From Myxococcales bacterium (GTDB lineage: Bacteria > Myxococcota > Myxococcia > Myxococcales > Myxococcaceae): 64,000 bases of DNA. Both the position numbers and the translations under genes were made by a program. The stretch is from the NCBI GenBank assembly GCA_020846875.1, contig JADLDB010000101.1, positions 1 to 64,000 of the forward strand, in the 5' to 3' direction. This document shows, piece by piece, positions 38,569 to 47,182 of this stretch. How positions within the stretch are numbered: position 1 is the first letter of the stretch; each line of letters begins with the position of its first letter. The notes beneath the pieces were generated by a model. That model saw only the letters and a program-made list of their open reading frames with translations. It had not been told where the DNA came from and ran no database searches.

Positions 38569-38575
38569 GCTACCT

Positions 38576-41059
38576 TCAGGGCGAGGAGGGGGCCTTCGAT
38601 TTCGGCTGGGCCTCCAGCCAGGCGCGCAGGGGCTCCGACTCCGGGCAGGCGTTGGCGGGATCCGCGAGGACGCGCCGGGCCTCGTCGAGATCGCCGCTGC
38701 CCACCAGCCACGCGGCCTGGACGTGCGCGGCCTGAGGCGGCCCGGGTACATCCATCGCCGGGAGGGGGAGGTGGGAGAGGGACCCGAGGGAGGCGAGGAG
38801 GGCCTCCTGATCCAGCGAGTCGTCGGCGTTGGCGCGCGGAGTGGAGTACTCGAGTCGCAGCGAGTCGTCGGTGGAGGCGAGCGCTTCGGGGGAGACGCCT
38901 TCCTTCGCGGCCTCCTCGGCGATCAGCGCGGCCACCCCGTTCTCGTCCAGCACCAGCCGTCCGTTGAGCGTCAGCAGATCGCCCGCAGGCAGCCCAGCGG
39001 TGGCCGACGTGCCGGCGAGGGAGCGCGAGAGACGGGTGAGGCCCGGGTAGTCCAGCGTCAACGGCTCGGTGGAGGCGAGGACGATCCCCTGGCCGCCCTG
39101 GAAGAAGAGCGCGAGGTGAGGCAGCTCGGCGCGGATCGACTGGAGGATCACCGCCAGGTCGCGCCGGGCGAGGTGGTGGAGCTGCACCCACTGCTGCAGC
39201 ACGCCGCCGGGGTGGAGCCGTTCGCGCACCAGCGCGTTGAACTCGCGGTTGTAGAGATCCGCCGCGCCGGCGAACCAGATCGACGAGAGCTCGATGGACA
39301 CGAGATCGAAGGGCTCGGGGTGCAGCAGCAGGTGGTTGCGCCCGTCCGCGAGGTGCACGGTGACGCGAGGGCTCGACAGCACGTCGTCGTTGACGCGAGC
39401 GAAGAAGCGGCGCGAGGCCGCGACGATGTCGGGTGACAGCTCGGCGGCCTCCACGCGGGCGTAGGGCTGAGCGGCCAGCGTGCCCAGGCTGCACCCGGTG
39501 CCCACGCCAATCAGGAGCGCGCGGCCCCAGCGGTGCTGCACCAGCATCGGCAGCTGGGTGAAGGCGCGCTGGGCAGTCACCTCGCCGGTGTCGTTGCCCT
39601 GGAACTTGCCGTTGGTGAGGAGCGTGGTGGTGCCCGTCTTCGGGTGTTTCACCACGCTGGTCAGCCCGCCTTGCACCGACTCATGGGCCCAGAGGACCTC
39701 CGCTTCGGCGTAGCTGGTGGGGCGAAAGTAGACGTTCTCTCCCGAGGCGAGGCGGGCCAGGTTCCACGGGGGAAGGACGAAGGCGATCCCCGCGGCCACC
39801 AGCGGCAGCAGGCGCCATCGTCCCTTCAGGGCGACCGCGGCGACGAGCGCGCTGCCGACCACCAGCACCAGCAACACTCCGCGGCTCCCCAGGCGCGGGA
39901 GCAGGACGAAGCCGGTCAAGAGCGCTCCGACGACGGCGCCCACCGTGTTCGCCGCGGAGAGTCCGCCGATGGATCGCCCGATGGCCGCCTCCCGGGCCGC
40001 GACCCGAAGCGTCAACGGGTACACGGCGCCGAGGAGCGCCGCGGGGATGAAGAGGAGCTCCACGCAGGCGAGCGCGCGAACGGCCTCCTGCGCCGCGAAG
40101 CCCGACACCACGCCGCCCGCCAGCACGAAGAGGGACGGCACGCGATCCCACAGGGGCAGAGTGACGGCCACGGCGACGGCCACCGCCAACTGGGCGCGAC
40201 CGAAGAGGCCCCAGCCGATCGCCTCGTCCTTGCGCCGGGCGAGCCACGCGGATCCAACGGTGAGGCCGACGAGGAAGACAGCCAGCATCAAGCCAAAGGC
40301 GTAGGCGGACGTGCCCACCACCACCGCGAGCAATTGAAACCAGGTCACCTCGGCCAGGAAGGTGGCGAAGCCGGACCAGGCGGAGGCGCCGAGGAGCTCC
40401 CAGCGCGCGGGCCCCTTCTGGATGGTGCGCGGCGCAGGATCCTGCGGCGCCAGCTTCCTCGCGATCCCCAACGCCAACCCCGCGGCGGCCACGTTGAAGG
40501 CCGCGCCCAGCCACATGGCCTGCGAGAGTCCGAGGGCAGGGAGCAGCGCGTAGGCCGCCAGCGCCGCTCCTGCTGCCGCGCCGAGGATGTTGGCCGTGTA
40601 CAGCCGGGCCACCTCGCGATCGGGGCTCAAGCCTCCACCGGCCAGGGCGCGCGCGACGGCGGGCAGCGTGCCGCCCATCAAGACGGTGGGGACGAGGACG
40701 ACGCCAAACGCGAGCGCGAGGCGTCCCAGCAGCACCGCCGCCGAGTCGGAGGCCTGGCCCTGCGCGAGACGCGAGAAGCCGGCGATCACCGCGGGCACCA
40801 GGGCCGGCGTCACCAGCGCCCAGGCAGCGATGCCCAGCTCGAGGAAGGCGTAGAGCCTCAGGGGGCGCGGCGAGCGATCCGCGGCCCGTCCGAAGACCAG
40901 CGCACCCAGGGCGAGGCCCGCCATCCACGCCGCCAGCACGGTGGAGGTGGCGAAGGCCGACACCCCGAAGGCGCGGGTGAGCGATCGCTGGAGCGCCACC
41001 TCGAAGACGAGGGCTGCCGCGCCGGAGACGACGAACATGGCCAGCACGGCGCGCCGCAT
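38576..41059 (-). CDS. Membrane-fused spermidine-synthase-like protein
   Basis: The protein has 827 residues. The N-terminal 470 or so hold about twelve hydrophobic helices in an MFS-like layout. The C-terminal domain has the SAM-binding fold of spermidine synthases: LLIGVGTGCSLGTLA near 505, EAAELSPDIV, a LADGRNHLL Asp segment and DLYNREFNALVRERL. In the would-be catalytic DLV..E segment a Glu replaces the usual Asp, so aminopropyl transfer is uncertain. The last 120 residues or so form a helical extension. Fusions of this kind are common in delta-type bacteria and their substrate is unknown. The ATG at 41059 (MRRAVLAM) starts the first helix; a GTG upstream is possible. It diverges from the PAP2 gene. 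Confidence 0.8.
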   Translation of the reverse strand: MRRAVLAMFVVSGAAALVFEVALQRSLTRAFGVSAFATSTVLAAWMAGLALGALVFGRAADRSPRPLRLYAFLELGIAAWALVTPALVPAVIAGFSRLAQGQASDSAAVLLGRLALAFGVVLVPTVLMGGTLPAVARALAGGGLSPDREVARLYTANILGAAAGAALAAYALLPALGLSQAMWLGAAFNVAAAGLALGIARKLAPQDPAPRTIQKGPARWELLGASAWSGFATFLAEVTWFQLLAVVVGTSAYAFGLMLAVFLVGLTVGSAWLARRKDEAIGWGLFGRAQLAVAVAVAVTLPLWDRVPSLFVLAGGVVSGFAAQEAVRALACVELLFIPAALLGAVYPLTLRVAAREAAIGRSIGGLSAANTVGAVVGALLTGFVLLPRLGSRGVLLVLVVGSALVAAVALKGRWRLLPLVAAGIAFVLPPWNLARLASGENVYFRPTSYAEAEVLWAHESVQGGLTSVVKHPKTGTTTLLTNGKFQGNDTGEVTAQRAFTQLPMLVQHRWGRALLIGVGTGCSLGTLAAQPYARVEAAELSPDIVAASRRFFARVNDDVLSSPRVTVHLADGRNHLLLHPEPFDLVSIELSSIWFAGAADLYNREFNALVRERLHPGGVLQQWVQLHHLARRDLAVILQSIRAELPHLALFFQGGQGIVLASTEPLTLDYPGLTRLSRSLAGTSATAGLPAGDLLTLNGRLVLDENGVAALIAEEAAKEGVSPEALASTDDSLRLEYSTPRANADDSLDQEALLASLGSLSHLPLPAMDVPGPPQAAHVQAAWLVGSGDLDEARRVLADPANACPESEPLRAWLEAQPKSKAPSSP

Positions 41060-41150
41060 CGAGGCCCGGAGTGTACGTCTTCCCACCGGCGAGTCATGTC
41101 TCGCGCGAATCCTCGCGGTGAGCGGGAGGCGGTGTAGCGTCGGCTCCACG

Positions 41151-42320
41151 GTGAGGTGGGCGCGCGCGATCAGGCCGCTGGAGTGGGCGCTCCTGGCCTT
41201 CGTCCTGTTCGTGCTGCTGCGCGTCGGCCCGCGCGTCTTCCTCGAGTGGCGCGAGCTGGCGGGGCTGCGCACGGTGACGGTCTTCTTCGCGCTGGCGATG
41301 GTGGGCCTCATCGATCTCGCGCGGCGCTACCGGGCGCTCCCCTGGCCGGACGGCGCGGTGGGGCCGCAGCGCCTGCAGCGGCTCCTGCTCCCCCTGGCGC
41401 TGTTGCCGCTCCTCGGCGCGGCGTTCGCGGCGATGACCAACCCCTCGCTCCGGGACGGGGTGGCGGCGGCGAGGCCGGCCCAGGCGTTGCCCATGTTGGC
41501 GACCGTCGCCCTGCGAGTGGTGGGCTTCGGGCTGCCCACCCTGGTGCTGTGGGCCGCCCTGGGGCTGCAGGTCAAGGAGAAGGGGAAGCTGGACGCCAGG
41601 CGCTACCTGGTGGACGGGCTGGCCGGCCTGGGCCGGCTGTTGCGCGAGTGGACGCCGCTGCTCCTCATCCTCTCGGCCTACGCGTGGATGGACGCGGTGG
41701 TGCAGGGGCACCTCGCCCCCGAGCAGGACGCGCTGATGGCGTCCGTCGATCGCGCGCTGTTCGGCGGCGTGGATCCGCTCGATCTCCTCGAGAAGCTCAT
41801 CTGGACGCCGCTGTCCGAGTGGCTGGCCTTCGCGTACTCGTTCTACGCCATCCTCTACCCGCTGGTGCTGGGCGCGATCTTCATGTTCGCGGGTCGCGCC
41901 GCGCTGCGCGAGAGCTTCTTCATCCTCGGGGTGGCGCTGCTGGTCGGCTACGTCAGCTACTCGCTCATCCCGGTGAAAGGGCCGCTGCTCACCCGCACCT
42001 TCAGCGTCTCGCTCGACTACTACCTGATCGGCCCGGTGAAGGAGGCGCTGATGGACGCCACCCGCATCACCTGGGACTGTTTCCCCAGCATGCACACCTG
42101 CTGCACGGTGCTGATGGGCTGGTGCTGCTGGCGTCACGTGCGGAGGCTGTTCTGGGCGATCCTCCCGATCGTGGTGTCGATGCCGGTGGCCTGCGTGTAC
42201 CTGCGGTACCACTACGTGATCGACGTGCTGGCGGGCCTTGCGCTGGCGGCGGCGATGATCGCGGTGACGGCGCGCTTTCGGGCGCAGCTGGCGGGCCCGG
42301 CCGAGGAGCCGGCCCGATGA
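41151..42320 (+). CDS. PAP2-superfamily membrane protein (inositolphosphoceramide synthase-like)
   Basis: The protein is about 389 residues with roughly eight to ten membrane spans. The C-terminal half carries the three PAP2 phosphatase/transferase motifs in the form seen in IPC-synthase-type enzymes: PVKGPLLTR (motif 1), CFPSMHTCC with Ser and His (motif 2), and YLRYHYVIDVLAG with His and Asp (motif 3). The reaction would be phosphate or headgroup transfer on a lipid at the membrane face. Myxobacteria make sphingolipids, but the substrate here is unknown. The start is taken as GTG at 41151 and has no clear Shine-Dalgarno; a GTG at 41118 is also in frame. Its stop overlaps the next ATG (ATGA), coupling it to the oxygenase remnant. 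Confidence 0.72.
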   Translation: MRWARAIRPLEWALLAFVLFVLLRVGPRVFLEWRELAGLRTVTVFFALAMVGLIDLARRYRALPWPDGAVGPQRLQRLLLPLALLPLLGAAFAAMTNPSLRDGVAAARPAQALPMLATVALRVVGFGLPTLVLWAALGLQVKEKGKLDARRYLVDGLAGLGRLLREWTPLLLILSAYAWMDAVVQGHLAPEQDALMASVDRALFGGVDPLDLLEKLIWTPLSEWLAFAYSFYAILYPLVLGAIFMFAGRAALRESFFILGVALLVGYVSYSLIPVKGPLLTRTFSVSLDYYLIGPVKEALMDATRITWDCFPSMHTCCTVLMGWCCWRHVRRLFWAILPIVVSMPVACVYLRYHYVIDVLAGLALAAAMIAVTARFRAQLAGPAEEPAR

Positions 42321-42695
42321 TCTCGCTCACCGCCGAGGAGGTCGAGGCGCTGGGACAGCGGGGCTACTTCCTGCGGGACAGGTTCCTCGGGGCGGACCTG
42401 GCGAGGGCCGCCCGGGCCGAGGCGATCGAGTTGGGCGGGGCGGGGGCGCTGCAGCCGGCGGGTATTCGGCGGGGGTGACGACAACCGGCGGCTCACCGCG
42501 ATCGTCTACTTGAATCCCGCCTGGCGGACGGAGGACGGCGGGCAGCTGCGCCTCTTCAGGCCCGAGCCCAGGGAGGTGGAACCGGTGGCCGATCGGCTGG
42601 TGGTGTTCCTCTCCGAGCGGCTGGAGCACGAGGTGCTCGAGATCCACGCCGATCGCTTCGCCGCCACGGCCTGGTTCTACTCGCGGGCGCGGTAG
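42317..42695 (+). pseudogene. Decayed 2OG-Fe(II) oxygenase (prolyl-hydroxylase-like), internal deletion and frameshift
   Basis: The first part (42317-42478) encodes LTAEEVEALGQRGYFLRDRF and ends AGIRRG-stop, which is the N-terminus of a prolyl-4-hydroxylase-like oxygenase. In another frame the C-terminus follows at once: GDDNRRLTAIVYLNPAW, DGGQLRLF and a VFLSERLEHEVL segment, ending at 42695. Roughly the middle hundred residues, including the first iron-binding His/Asp pair, are missing. The join near 42465-42476 lies in a GGCGGGGG run, as expected for a short-repeat deletion. The ATG overlaps the stop of the PAP2 gene. The last 19 bases overlap the convergent gene. It is very unlikely to be active. 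Confidence 0.78.
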
Positions 42696-43354
42696 TCGCT
42701 GAACGTCGTCACCACCGCGAAGCGCTTCTTGATGAAGGCGATGCCTCCGGCGCCCTTCGCGGTCAGCTTCGAGAGCGCCCGGCCGGCGGGCGTGGGCGCG
42801 TCGAACTCGAGCTCCATGTAGAGGTGGCTCACGAAGGTGGGGTTCTTCGAGGGGCGCATGGACATGCGGACCAGGTCACCGGTCTGGGGATCGACGGTAG
42901 CGTCGCCGATCATCAGCTCGCTGGACTTGTCGCCGGCGGGCTGGAAGGCGATGCGGGCGAACTGCGGCTCGGCGGCGGACGGCGCGAGCAGCGAGAAGGT
43001 GTACTTCGCGCGCTGCTCCGGGTGGAACGGCGACGCCTGCGACATCGAGCCGTTCTTGTTCTTCTTCTCGTCCTGCTCCGCGAGATCCTTGCGGGTGTCC
43101 TCGGTGACGTCCTTCCCGTCCTCGGTGGCCGAGATCAACTCCCGGTGCGGCTTGCCGTCCTCCCGGCTCACCTGGAAGACCAGCTCGCTGTGTTTCTTCG
43201 ACTTGCCGTCGGAGTCGAGCTCGTCGGAGACGACACTCACCTTGAGCTGCGCCTCGCTGGTGAAGGTCTCCACGCCCTTCGTGCGCTCGGCGATGCGATC
43301 GAGCAGCGCGGCGTCGGGTGCGGCAGCCAGCGCCAGCAGGAGCGTTCCGGTCAT
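42677..43354 (-). CDS. Secreted hypothetical protein, LolA-like shape
   Basis: The protein has 225 residues. A short signal peptide (MTGTLLLALAAA) precedes alternating strands with charged loops (TFTSEAQLKVSVVSDEL, SELVFQVSREDGKP, FARIAFQPAGDKSSELMIG, HLYMELEFDA). This curved-sheet pattern recalls LolA/LolB-type lipid-binding proteins, but no diagnostic motif is visible. A central Lys/Asp/Glu-rich loop (about 80-105) is very hydrophilic. It ends inside the oxygenase remnant on the other strand. The start is the ATG at 43354. Function unknown; a periplasmic location is likely. Confidence 0.6.
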   Translation of the reverse strand: MTGTLLLALAAAPDAALLDRIAERTKGVETFTSEAQLKVSVVSDELDSDGKSKKHSELVFQVSREDGKPHRELISATEDGKDVTEDTRKDLAEQDEKKNKNGSMSQASPFHPEQRAKYTFSLLAPSAAEPQFARIAFQPAGDKSSELMIGDATVDPQTGDLVRMSMRPSKNPTFVSHLYMELEFDAPTPAGRALSKLTAKGAGGIAFIKKRFAVVTTFSDYRARE

Positions 43355-43387
43355 GGCGAGGGAGGGTGGGGCGGGCGGCGGCTCGCG

Positions 43388-44266
43388 TCAACCCCGCTCG
43401 TCTGGGAAGCGCAGCATCCGCATCGGTTCGCTGGCGCAGCCCGTCTCGGAGATCGGCTGCACGGTCGGCGGCGCCCAGCAGGTGTGGAGAATGAGGTCGC
43501 CCAAGTCGAGGACGCCCAGCGGCGCGCGATCTTCGTACAGGAGCGCCACGTGCCGGGTGTTGGGGAAGTGCACCACGTCGCCCGCGCGAATGGGCGTGCC
43601 CGGCTTGAGCGGCGGCGCGAGCTGCTCCATCCCGTAGGAGGAGGTGTACTCCGTACTCTTCCCCGCCCGCCGTCGCCCGTAGACGATCAGATCCGCGCAG
43701 TCCGAGCCGATGAGCAGATCGCTTTGGTTTCGCCCGTCCGGACCCGCGCTGCCGAAGATGTACGGCGTGTTGATCAGCTCGGCCGCGTAGCCCAGCAGTG
43801 TCTCGTCGCGCCGCACCACCACGCGGAAGACGTCCTTCGTCAGGCCGCCCCACTTCGTCGCCTCCAGCCCGGGCGTCTCCACCGTCCGGCCGTCCGCCAG
43901 CGTCACCCGCACCTTGAAGGCCATCGTCCCCACGCCGGGCAGCGCCTCCACCCTGGGCAGCAGCGTGGGAGTGAGCTCCGCGGGGCACTCCAGCGCTCCG
44001 TCACACGCGGGGATCGCCGTCTCTGCGTACCTCACCGGCTCGAAGTGGAAGGACGGCGTGGTGTTGTCCAGCGCGCCCACCTTCGGCTCCACCTTGAACC
44101 AGCGCACCTCCTTCACTTCCCCACCCGTGACGCGGGCGTGGAGCCGCACCTGCTGACCGCTCCGCACGTACGCCCAGCCCGCCACCGGCTGCTTCCCGTC
44201 CACGGAGGCGCGCAGCGCGACCGACGGCGTCCCACACACCACCAGCGCGGCGAAGAGGACCAGCAT
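43388..44266 (-). CDS. Secreted NlpC/P60-like cysteine hydrolase
   Basis: The protein has 292 residues. A signal peptide (LVLFAALVVCGTPSVA) precedes a beta domain (about 25-150, immunoglobulin-like by eye) and then an NlpC/P60-like catalytic part. That part has ELINTPYIFGSAG near 163, the nucleophile Cys190 in SDCADLIVYG, His239 in TRHVALLY, and His261 in LILHTCW as the likely third residue. Such enzymes cut cell-wall stem peptides or act as amidases in the periplasm. The sequence between Cys and His is shorter than usual and the family match is by pattern only. It starts at the ATG at 44266 and diverges from the radical SAM gene. Confidence 0.62.
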   Translation of the reverse strand: MLVLFAALVVCGTPSVALRASVDGKQPVAGWAYVRSGQQVRLHARVTGGEVKEVRWFKVEPKVGALDNTTPSFHFEPVRYAETAIPACDGALECPAELTPTLLPRVEALPGVGTMAFKVRVTLADGRTVETPGLEATKWGGLTKDVFRVVVRRDETLLGYAAELINTPYIFGSAGPDGRNQSDLLIGSDCADLIVYGRRRAGKSTEYTSSYGMEQLAPPLKPGTPIRAGDVVHFPNTRHVALLYEDRAPLGVLDLGDLILHTCWAPPTVQPISETGCASEPMRMLRFPDERG

Positions 44267-44332
44267 CGACTGCCCAACACCCGGCGCCGCGTTTGAGTTC
44301 CCCGCGCGCCTCGCGTAAGGCCCCGGCGTCAC

Positions 44333-45622
44333 ATGACGTCCTGGAAGCTGCTCCTCGCCGATCCGAAGGGCCGGGTGGTCGAACACCCGTACCTCCTCGC
44401 CACGCTGCGCAGCGACGAGTCCGTCCTCCCCGCGCACGGCCGCCCCATTCCGTTGCCGGAGGGGGCGAAGCTGGCCCACCTCCCGGGTCGGTTGCCGGTG
44501 GGCGTCGATCCCGAGTCCGGCGAGCTGGTGCTGGTGAAGGAGCTGGAGCTGGACGGCCAGCGCTTCACCCCCCACGCCGTCGGCGCCGTCATGCCGCCGG
44601 GGTACACCCGCACCTACCTCCCCGGCGAAGTGAAGGCCGACGGACCGGTGCTGCCCCAGTGGGCCTACACCGCGGCCGCCTGGGGACCGCACGGCCCCGT
44701 CGTCTGGGCGCTGCACACCGATCGCCGCAAGCACTGGACGCCCGCGCGCTTCTCCACGCCCGAGGTGAAGAAGCGGGTGAAGGCGCACCGCGCCCGCTTC
44801 CCGGACAACCGCGTGCTGACGCAGCTCGAGACCTGCGCGCTCGTCTACCGCTGCTTCACCAGCCAGAACGTCTTCTACGCTCGCGACGAGGCGGCGCTCC
44901 CCGTCTCCACCATGTGCAACGCGCAGTGCCTCGGCTGCATCAGCGAGCAGCCAGAGGACGGCCCGCCCGCCTCCCACGAGCGCCAGAAGGACGGGCCCGG
45001 CGTGCAGGAGATCGTCGACGTCGCGGTGTGGCACCTCGAGCACGCGCCCGGGCGCACCATGGTGTCCTTCGGCCAGGGCTGTGAGGGCGAGCCGCTCACC
45101 CGCTGGAAGGTGATCGCCGAGGCGATCCGCGGCATCCGCGCCCGCACCCAGAAGGGCAGCATCAACCTCAACACCAACGCGTCGCTGACGCAGGGCCTCA
45201 CCGCGCTCTACGACGCCGGCCTCGACGCGATCCGCGTGTCACTCAACTCCGCGTCGAAGGAGCTCTACGAGGCGTACTACCAGCCGCAGAGGTACGGCTG
45301 GGAGGACGTGGAGGCCTCCATCGCCCTGTCTCGCGATCGAGGCGCCTACCTCGCGCTCAACCTGCTCCTCTTCCCCGGGGTGACCGATCGCCAGGGCGAG
45401 GCGGACGCGCTGGTGCGCCTGGTGAAGAAGTACCGCGTCGATCAGCTCCAGACGCGCCCGCTGGCCATCGATCCCGCCCAGTACATCGAGGTGGCGAGAG
45501 GGAAGGGTGCCGGCGGAGCGCCGATCGGCGTGGCGAAGCTGCTCGCCCGGCTCCAGCGCGCCGCCCCGTGGCTCATCATCGGCAACTTCGCGCGGGGCAA
45601 GGGTGAGCGCCGCCGGGCGTAG
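44333..45622 (+). CDS. Radical SAM protein with unusual N-terminal domain
   Basis: The protein has 429 residues. Residues 1-185 form a domain I do not recognise, with mixed alpha/beta and a Cys-containing segment ETCALVYRCF just before the core. The radical SAM core follows, with the iron-sulfur motif MCNAQCLGC giving Cys195, Cys199 and Cys202 (CxxxCxxC). It continues with SFGQGCEGEP, NLNTNAS and LDAIRVSLNSAS, typical of a TIM-barrel that binds SAM. The enzyme would start a radical reaction in the cytoplasm; the substrate is unknown. No precursor peptide gene is evident nearby. The start is the ATG at 44333, close to the divergent NlpC-like gene. Confidence 0.8.
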   Translation: MTSWKLLLADPKGRVVEHPYLLATLRSDESVLPAHGRPIPLPEGAKLAHLPGRLPVGVDPESGELVLVKELELDGQRFTPHAVGAVMPPGYTRTYLPGEVKADGPVLPQWAYTAAAWGPHGPVVWALHTDRRKHWTPARFSTPEVKKRVKAHRARFPDNRVLTQLETCALVYRCFTSQNVFYARDEAALPVSTMCNAQCLGCISEQPEDGPPASHERQKDGPGVQEIVDVAVWHLEHAPGRTMVSFGQGCEGEPLTRWKVIAEAIRGIRARTQKGSINLNTNASLTQGLTALYDAGLDAIRVSLNSASKELYEAYYQPQRYGWEDVEASIALSRDRGAYLALNLLLFPGVTDRQGEADALVRLVKKYRVDQLQTRPLAIDPAQYIEVARGKGAGGAPIGVAKLLARLQRAAPWLIIGNFARGKGERRRA

Positions 45623-45641
45623 CCGTACGCCGGAAAATAAA

Positions 45642-45677
45642 CGGGACTCCGGCCAAAGGGGGAAAGCCGGAGTCCCG
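45642..45677 (-). terminator. Intrinsic terminator of the peptidoglycan-binding-domain gene
   Basis: A perfect 12-bp inverted repeat (CGGGACTCCGGC with GCCGGAGTCCCG, 12-base loop). On the minus strand it is followed by TTTATTTTCC, so it ends the minus-strand gene. The same hairpin, without a T-run, may also stop the radical SAM transcript. Confidence 0.85.
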
Positions 45678-45733
45678 CTCGAGGTCAGCCCAATGCCGAC
45701 CTCTTGAAGGTGGATTCAGTTGTCCCGCCCGCC

Positions 45734-46207
45734 CTACAGCCCGCCGCCCATCGGCTCCGTCACCTCGTCCGTCAGCGTCTGCGCCAGGCGCGCCTGCACC
45801 CGGGCAGCCGAGATCGGCTGGGTGGGCACCTCGTCGAGGTGCCGCGGAGGCTTCACTGCTTGAAATCGTGTCCCGCTGGCCAGGGCCGACTGCGTCTGTG
45901 CCCCGGCGATGCCCGTCACCAGCAACCCCACCGACGCCTGGAAGCGCCTGACGCCGGCCTCCGTGCGCGGCCCGTACACCCCCGGGCCCGTGGCGAGATC
46001 CGCCGCCGAGATCATCCCTACCTTCACCAGCCGATCCTGAAGTGCCCGCACCGCCGGCCCCGTCGAGCCCCGGTGCAGCCCCGCCACCGGCGCCCGCCGC
46101 CCCGACTCGAACCCGTCCACCGGCGCCGAAACGGCCGCCCGCACCGGCTGGGCCGGAGCGCGCACCGTCGGAGCGCCAAGACGAGGTGAGAGGCGAACGG
46201 CCGTCAT
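45734..46207 (-). CDS. Peptidoglycan-binding domain protein
   Basis: The protein has 157 residues. Residues about 45-112 match a PG_binding_1 fold: GSTGPAVRALQDRLVKVG, GPGVYGPRTEAGVRRFQASVGL and VTGIAGAQTQSALAS. The N-terminal 44 residues are Ala/Pro/Arg-rich with no clear signal peptide, and the C-terminal tail is charged. No catalytic domain is attached. It could be a secreted cell-wall-binding module exported by a non-classical route, or the substrate of another system. It precedes frzZ on the same strand but is separated from it by 195 bases holding an AT-richer patch. A strong terminator follows it. Confidence 0.72.
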   Translation of the reverse strand: MTAVRLSPRLGAPTVRAPAQPVRAAVSAPVDGFESGRRAPVAGLHRGSTGPAVRALQDRLVKVGMISAADLATGPGVYGPRTEAGVRRFQASVGLLVTGIAGAQTQSALASGTRFQAVKPPRHLDEVPTQPISAARVQARLAQTLTDEVTEPMGGGL

Positions 46208-46328
46208 GCGACATCCACCTATCCAAGGTTCGCGCCAGCCCGGAGCTTGAGCTAATAGCCTGAGAACATTTGGAAATAGTTTGTAGCGATTCTTGACGAT
46301 AGGCGCGTGGGCGCACCATTCTGCAGCG

Positions 46329-46345
46329 GAACTTCTAGGAAGTTC
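46329..46345. promoter_or_regulatory. Palindrome in the frzZ to PG-binding gene gap
   Basis: GAACTTC, TAG, GAAGTTC is a perfect 7-3-7 dyad. It lies 58 bases past the frzZ stop without a T-run, so it may be an operator or weak terminator. Confidence 0.35.
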
Positions 46346-46402
46346 AGTGGGTTTGCCGATCTGTCCGAGGGCCAGACAGTTCAGACCTGCGCGCCCGGAC
46401 GC

Positions 46403-47155
46403 TCAGCTCAGCAAGTCGAGGATCTCTTTGGCGATCAACGAGTCCTTGCGGATGTAGCCGTCGGCTCCGGATCGCTCCACCACGCGCTTGAGCTCGTCCT
46501 CGTTCTCGGCGGAGCAGAGGATCACGTGGATGCCGGCGAACAAGGAGTTGCCCTTGATGAAGCGGCAGAACTCCTCGCCGTTGACGCCCGGCATGCGCAC
46601 GTCCAGCAGCACCAGATCCGGGCGGGTCTTCTTCTTCAGGATGATCTTGGTGGCGGCGTCGGCGCTGTTGGCCGTCATCACCTCGTGGCCCTGGGCGGAC
46701 AGCTCGACCTCCAGGAGGCGGGCGGTGGCTTCGCTGTCGTCCACCACCAGCACCCGGCGCTTGGCGGCACCTCCAGCGCTTCCGGTGGCTTTGGGGCCCA
46801 GCGAGGCCTCGATCGCGGCCACCGCGGCCTCCAGCCCGGCGGACTTGGTGATGTACCCGTCGGCGCTCACGGCCTTCGCCTTGGCGGCCAGCTCGGCTTC
46901 GCTGATGTCCGAGTACAGGAGCAGCTTGGCGGTCAGCTTGCGCTGCACGCGGAGGAACTCCACCACGTCGTCCCCGTACATCTCGGGCATGTTGACGTCG
47001 ACCAGCACCACCTCGTAGTGGCCGGCGTCCAGCTTCGCGTCGAGGCTGGCCAGATCCGACGCGGAGTCCGCGGCGATCCCCGCGCCCCCGAGGGCCTGGG
47101 TGATCAACTGCACCGTCATGGGGCTGTCGTCGATGACGAGGACGCGCGCGGCCAT
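46403..47155 (-). CDS. frzZ: FrzZ, double-receiver output protein
   Basis: The protein has 250 residues and two CheY-like receiver domains in tandem, with no output domain. Domain 1 (about 4-117) has the acidic pair DD (9-10), phospho-acceptor Asp53 in VVLVDVNMPE and Lys104. Domain 2 (about 133-250) has DD near 139, Asp185 in LVLLDVRMPG and Lys near 238. The linker (about 118-132) is short. In Myxococcus FrzZ is the phosphorylated output of FrzE that promotes cell reversals at the leading pole, and its gene diverges from frzA exactly as here. The start is the ATG at 47155. Likely shared regulation with frzA from the 108-base divergent region. Confidence 0.9.
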   Translation of the reverse strand: MAARVLVIDDSPMTVQLITQALGGAGIAADSASDLASLDAKLDAGHYEVVLVDVNMPEMYGDDVVEFLRVQRKLTAKLLLYSDISEAELAAKAKAVSADGYITKSAGLEAAVAAIEASLGPKATGSAGGAAKRRVLVVDDSEATARLLEVELSAQGHEVMTANSADAATKIILKKKTRPDLVLLDVRMPGVNGEEFCRFIKGNSLFAGIHVILCSAENEDELKRVVERSGADGYIRKDSLIAKEILDLLS

Positions 47156-47182
47156 GACCGGGGCTTCTAGCAGAAGTCCACC

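Noticed and set aside
42317-42695. Programmed frameshift in the oxygenase gene
   Set aside because: Not only is the frame changed; the central iron-binding part is missing, so a frameshift alone would not restore a working enzyme.
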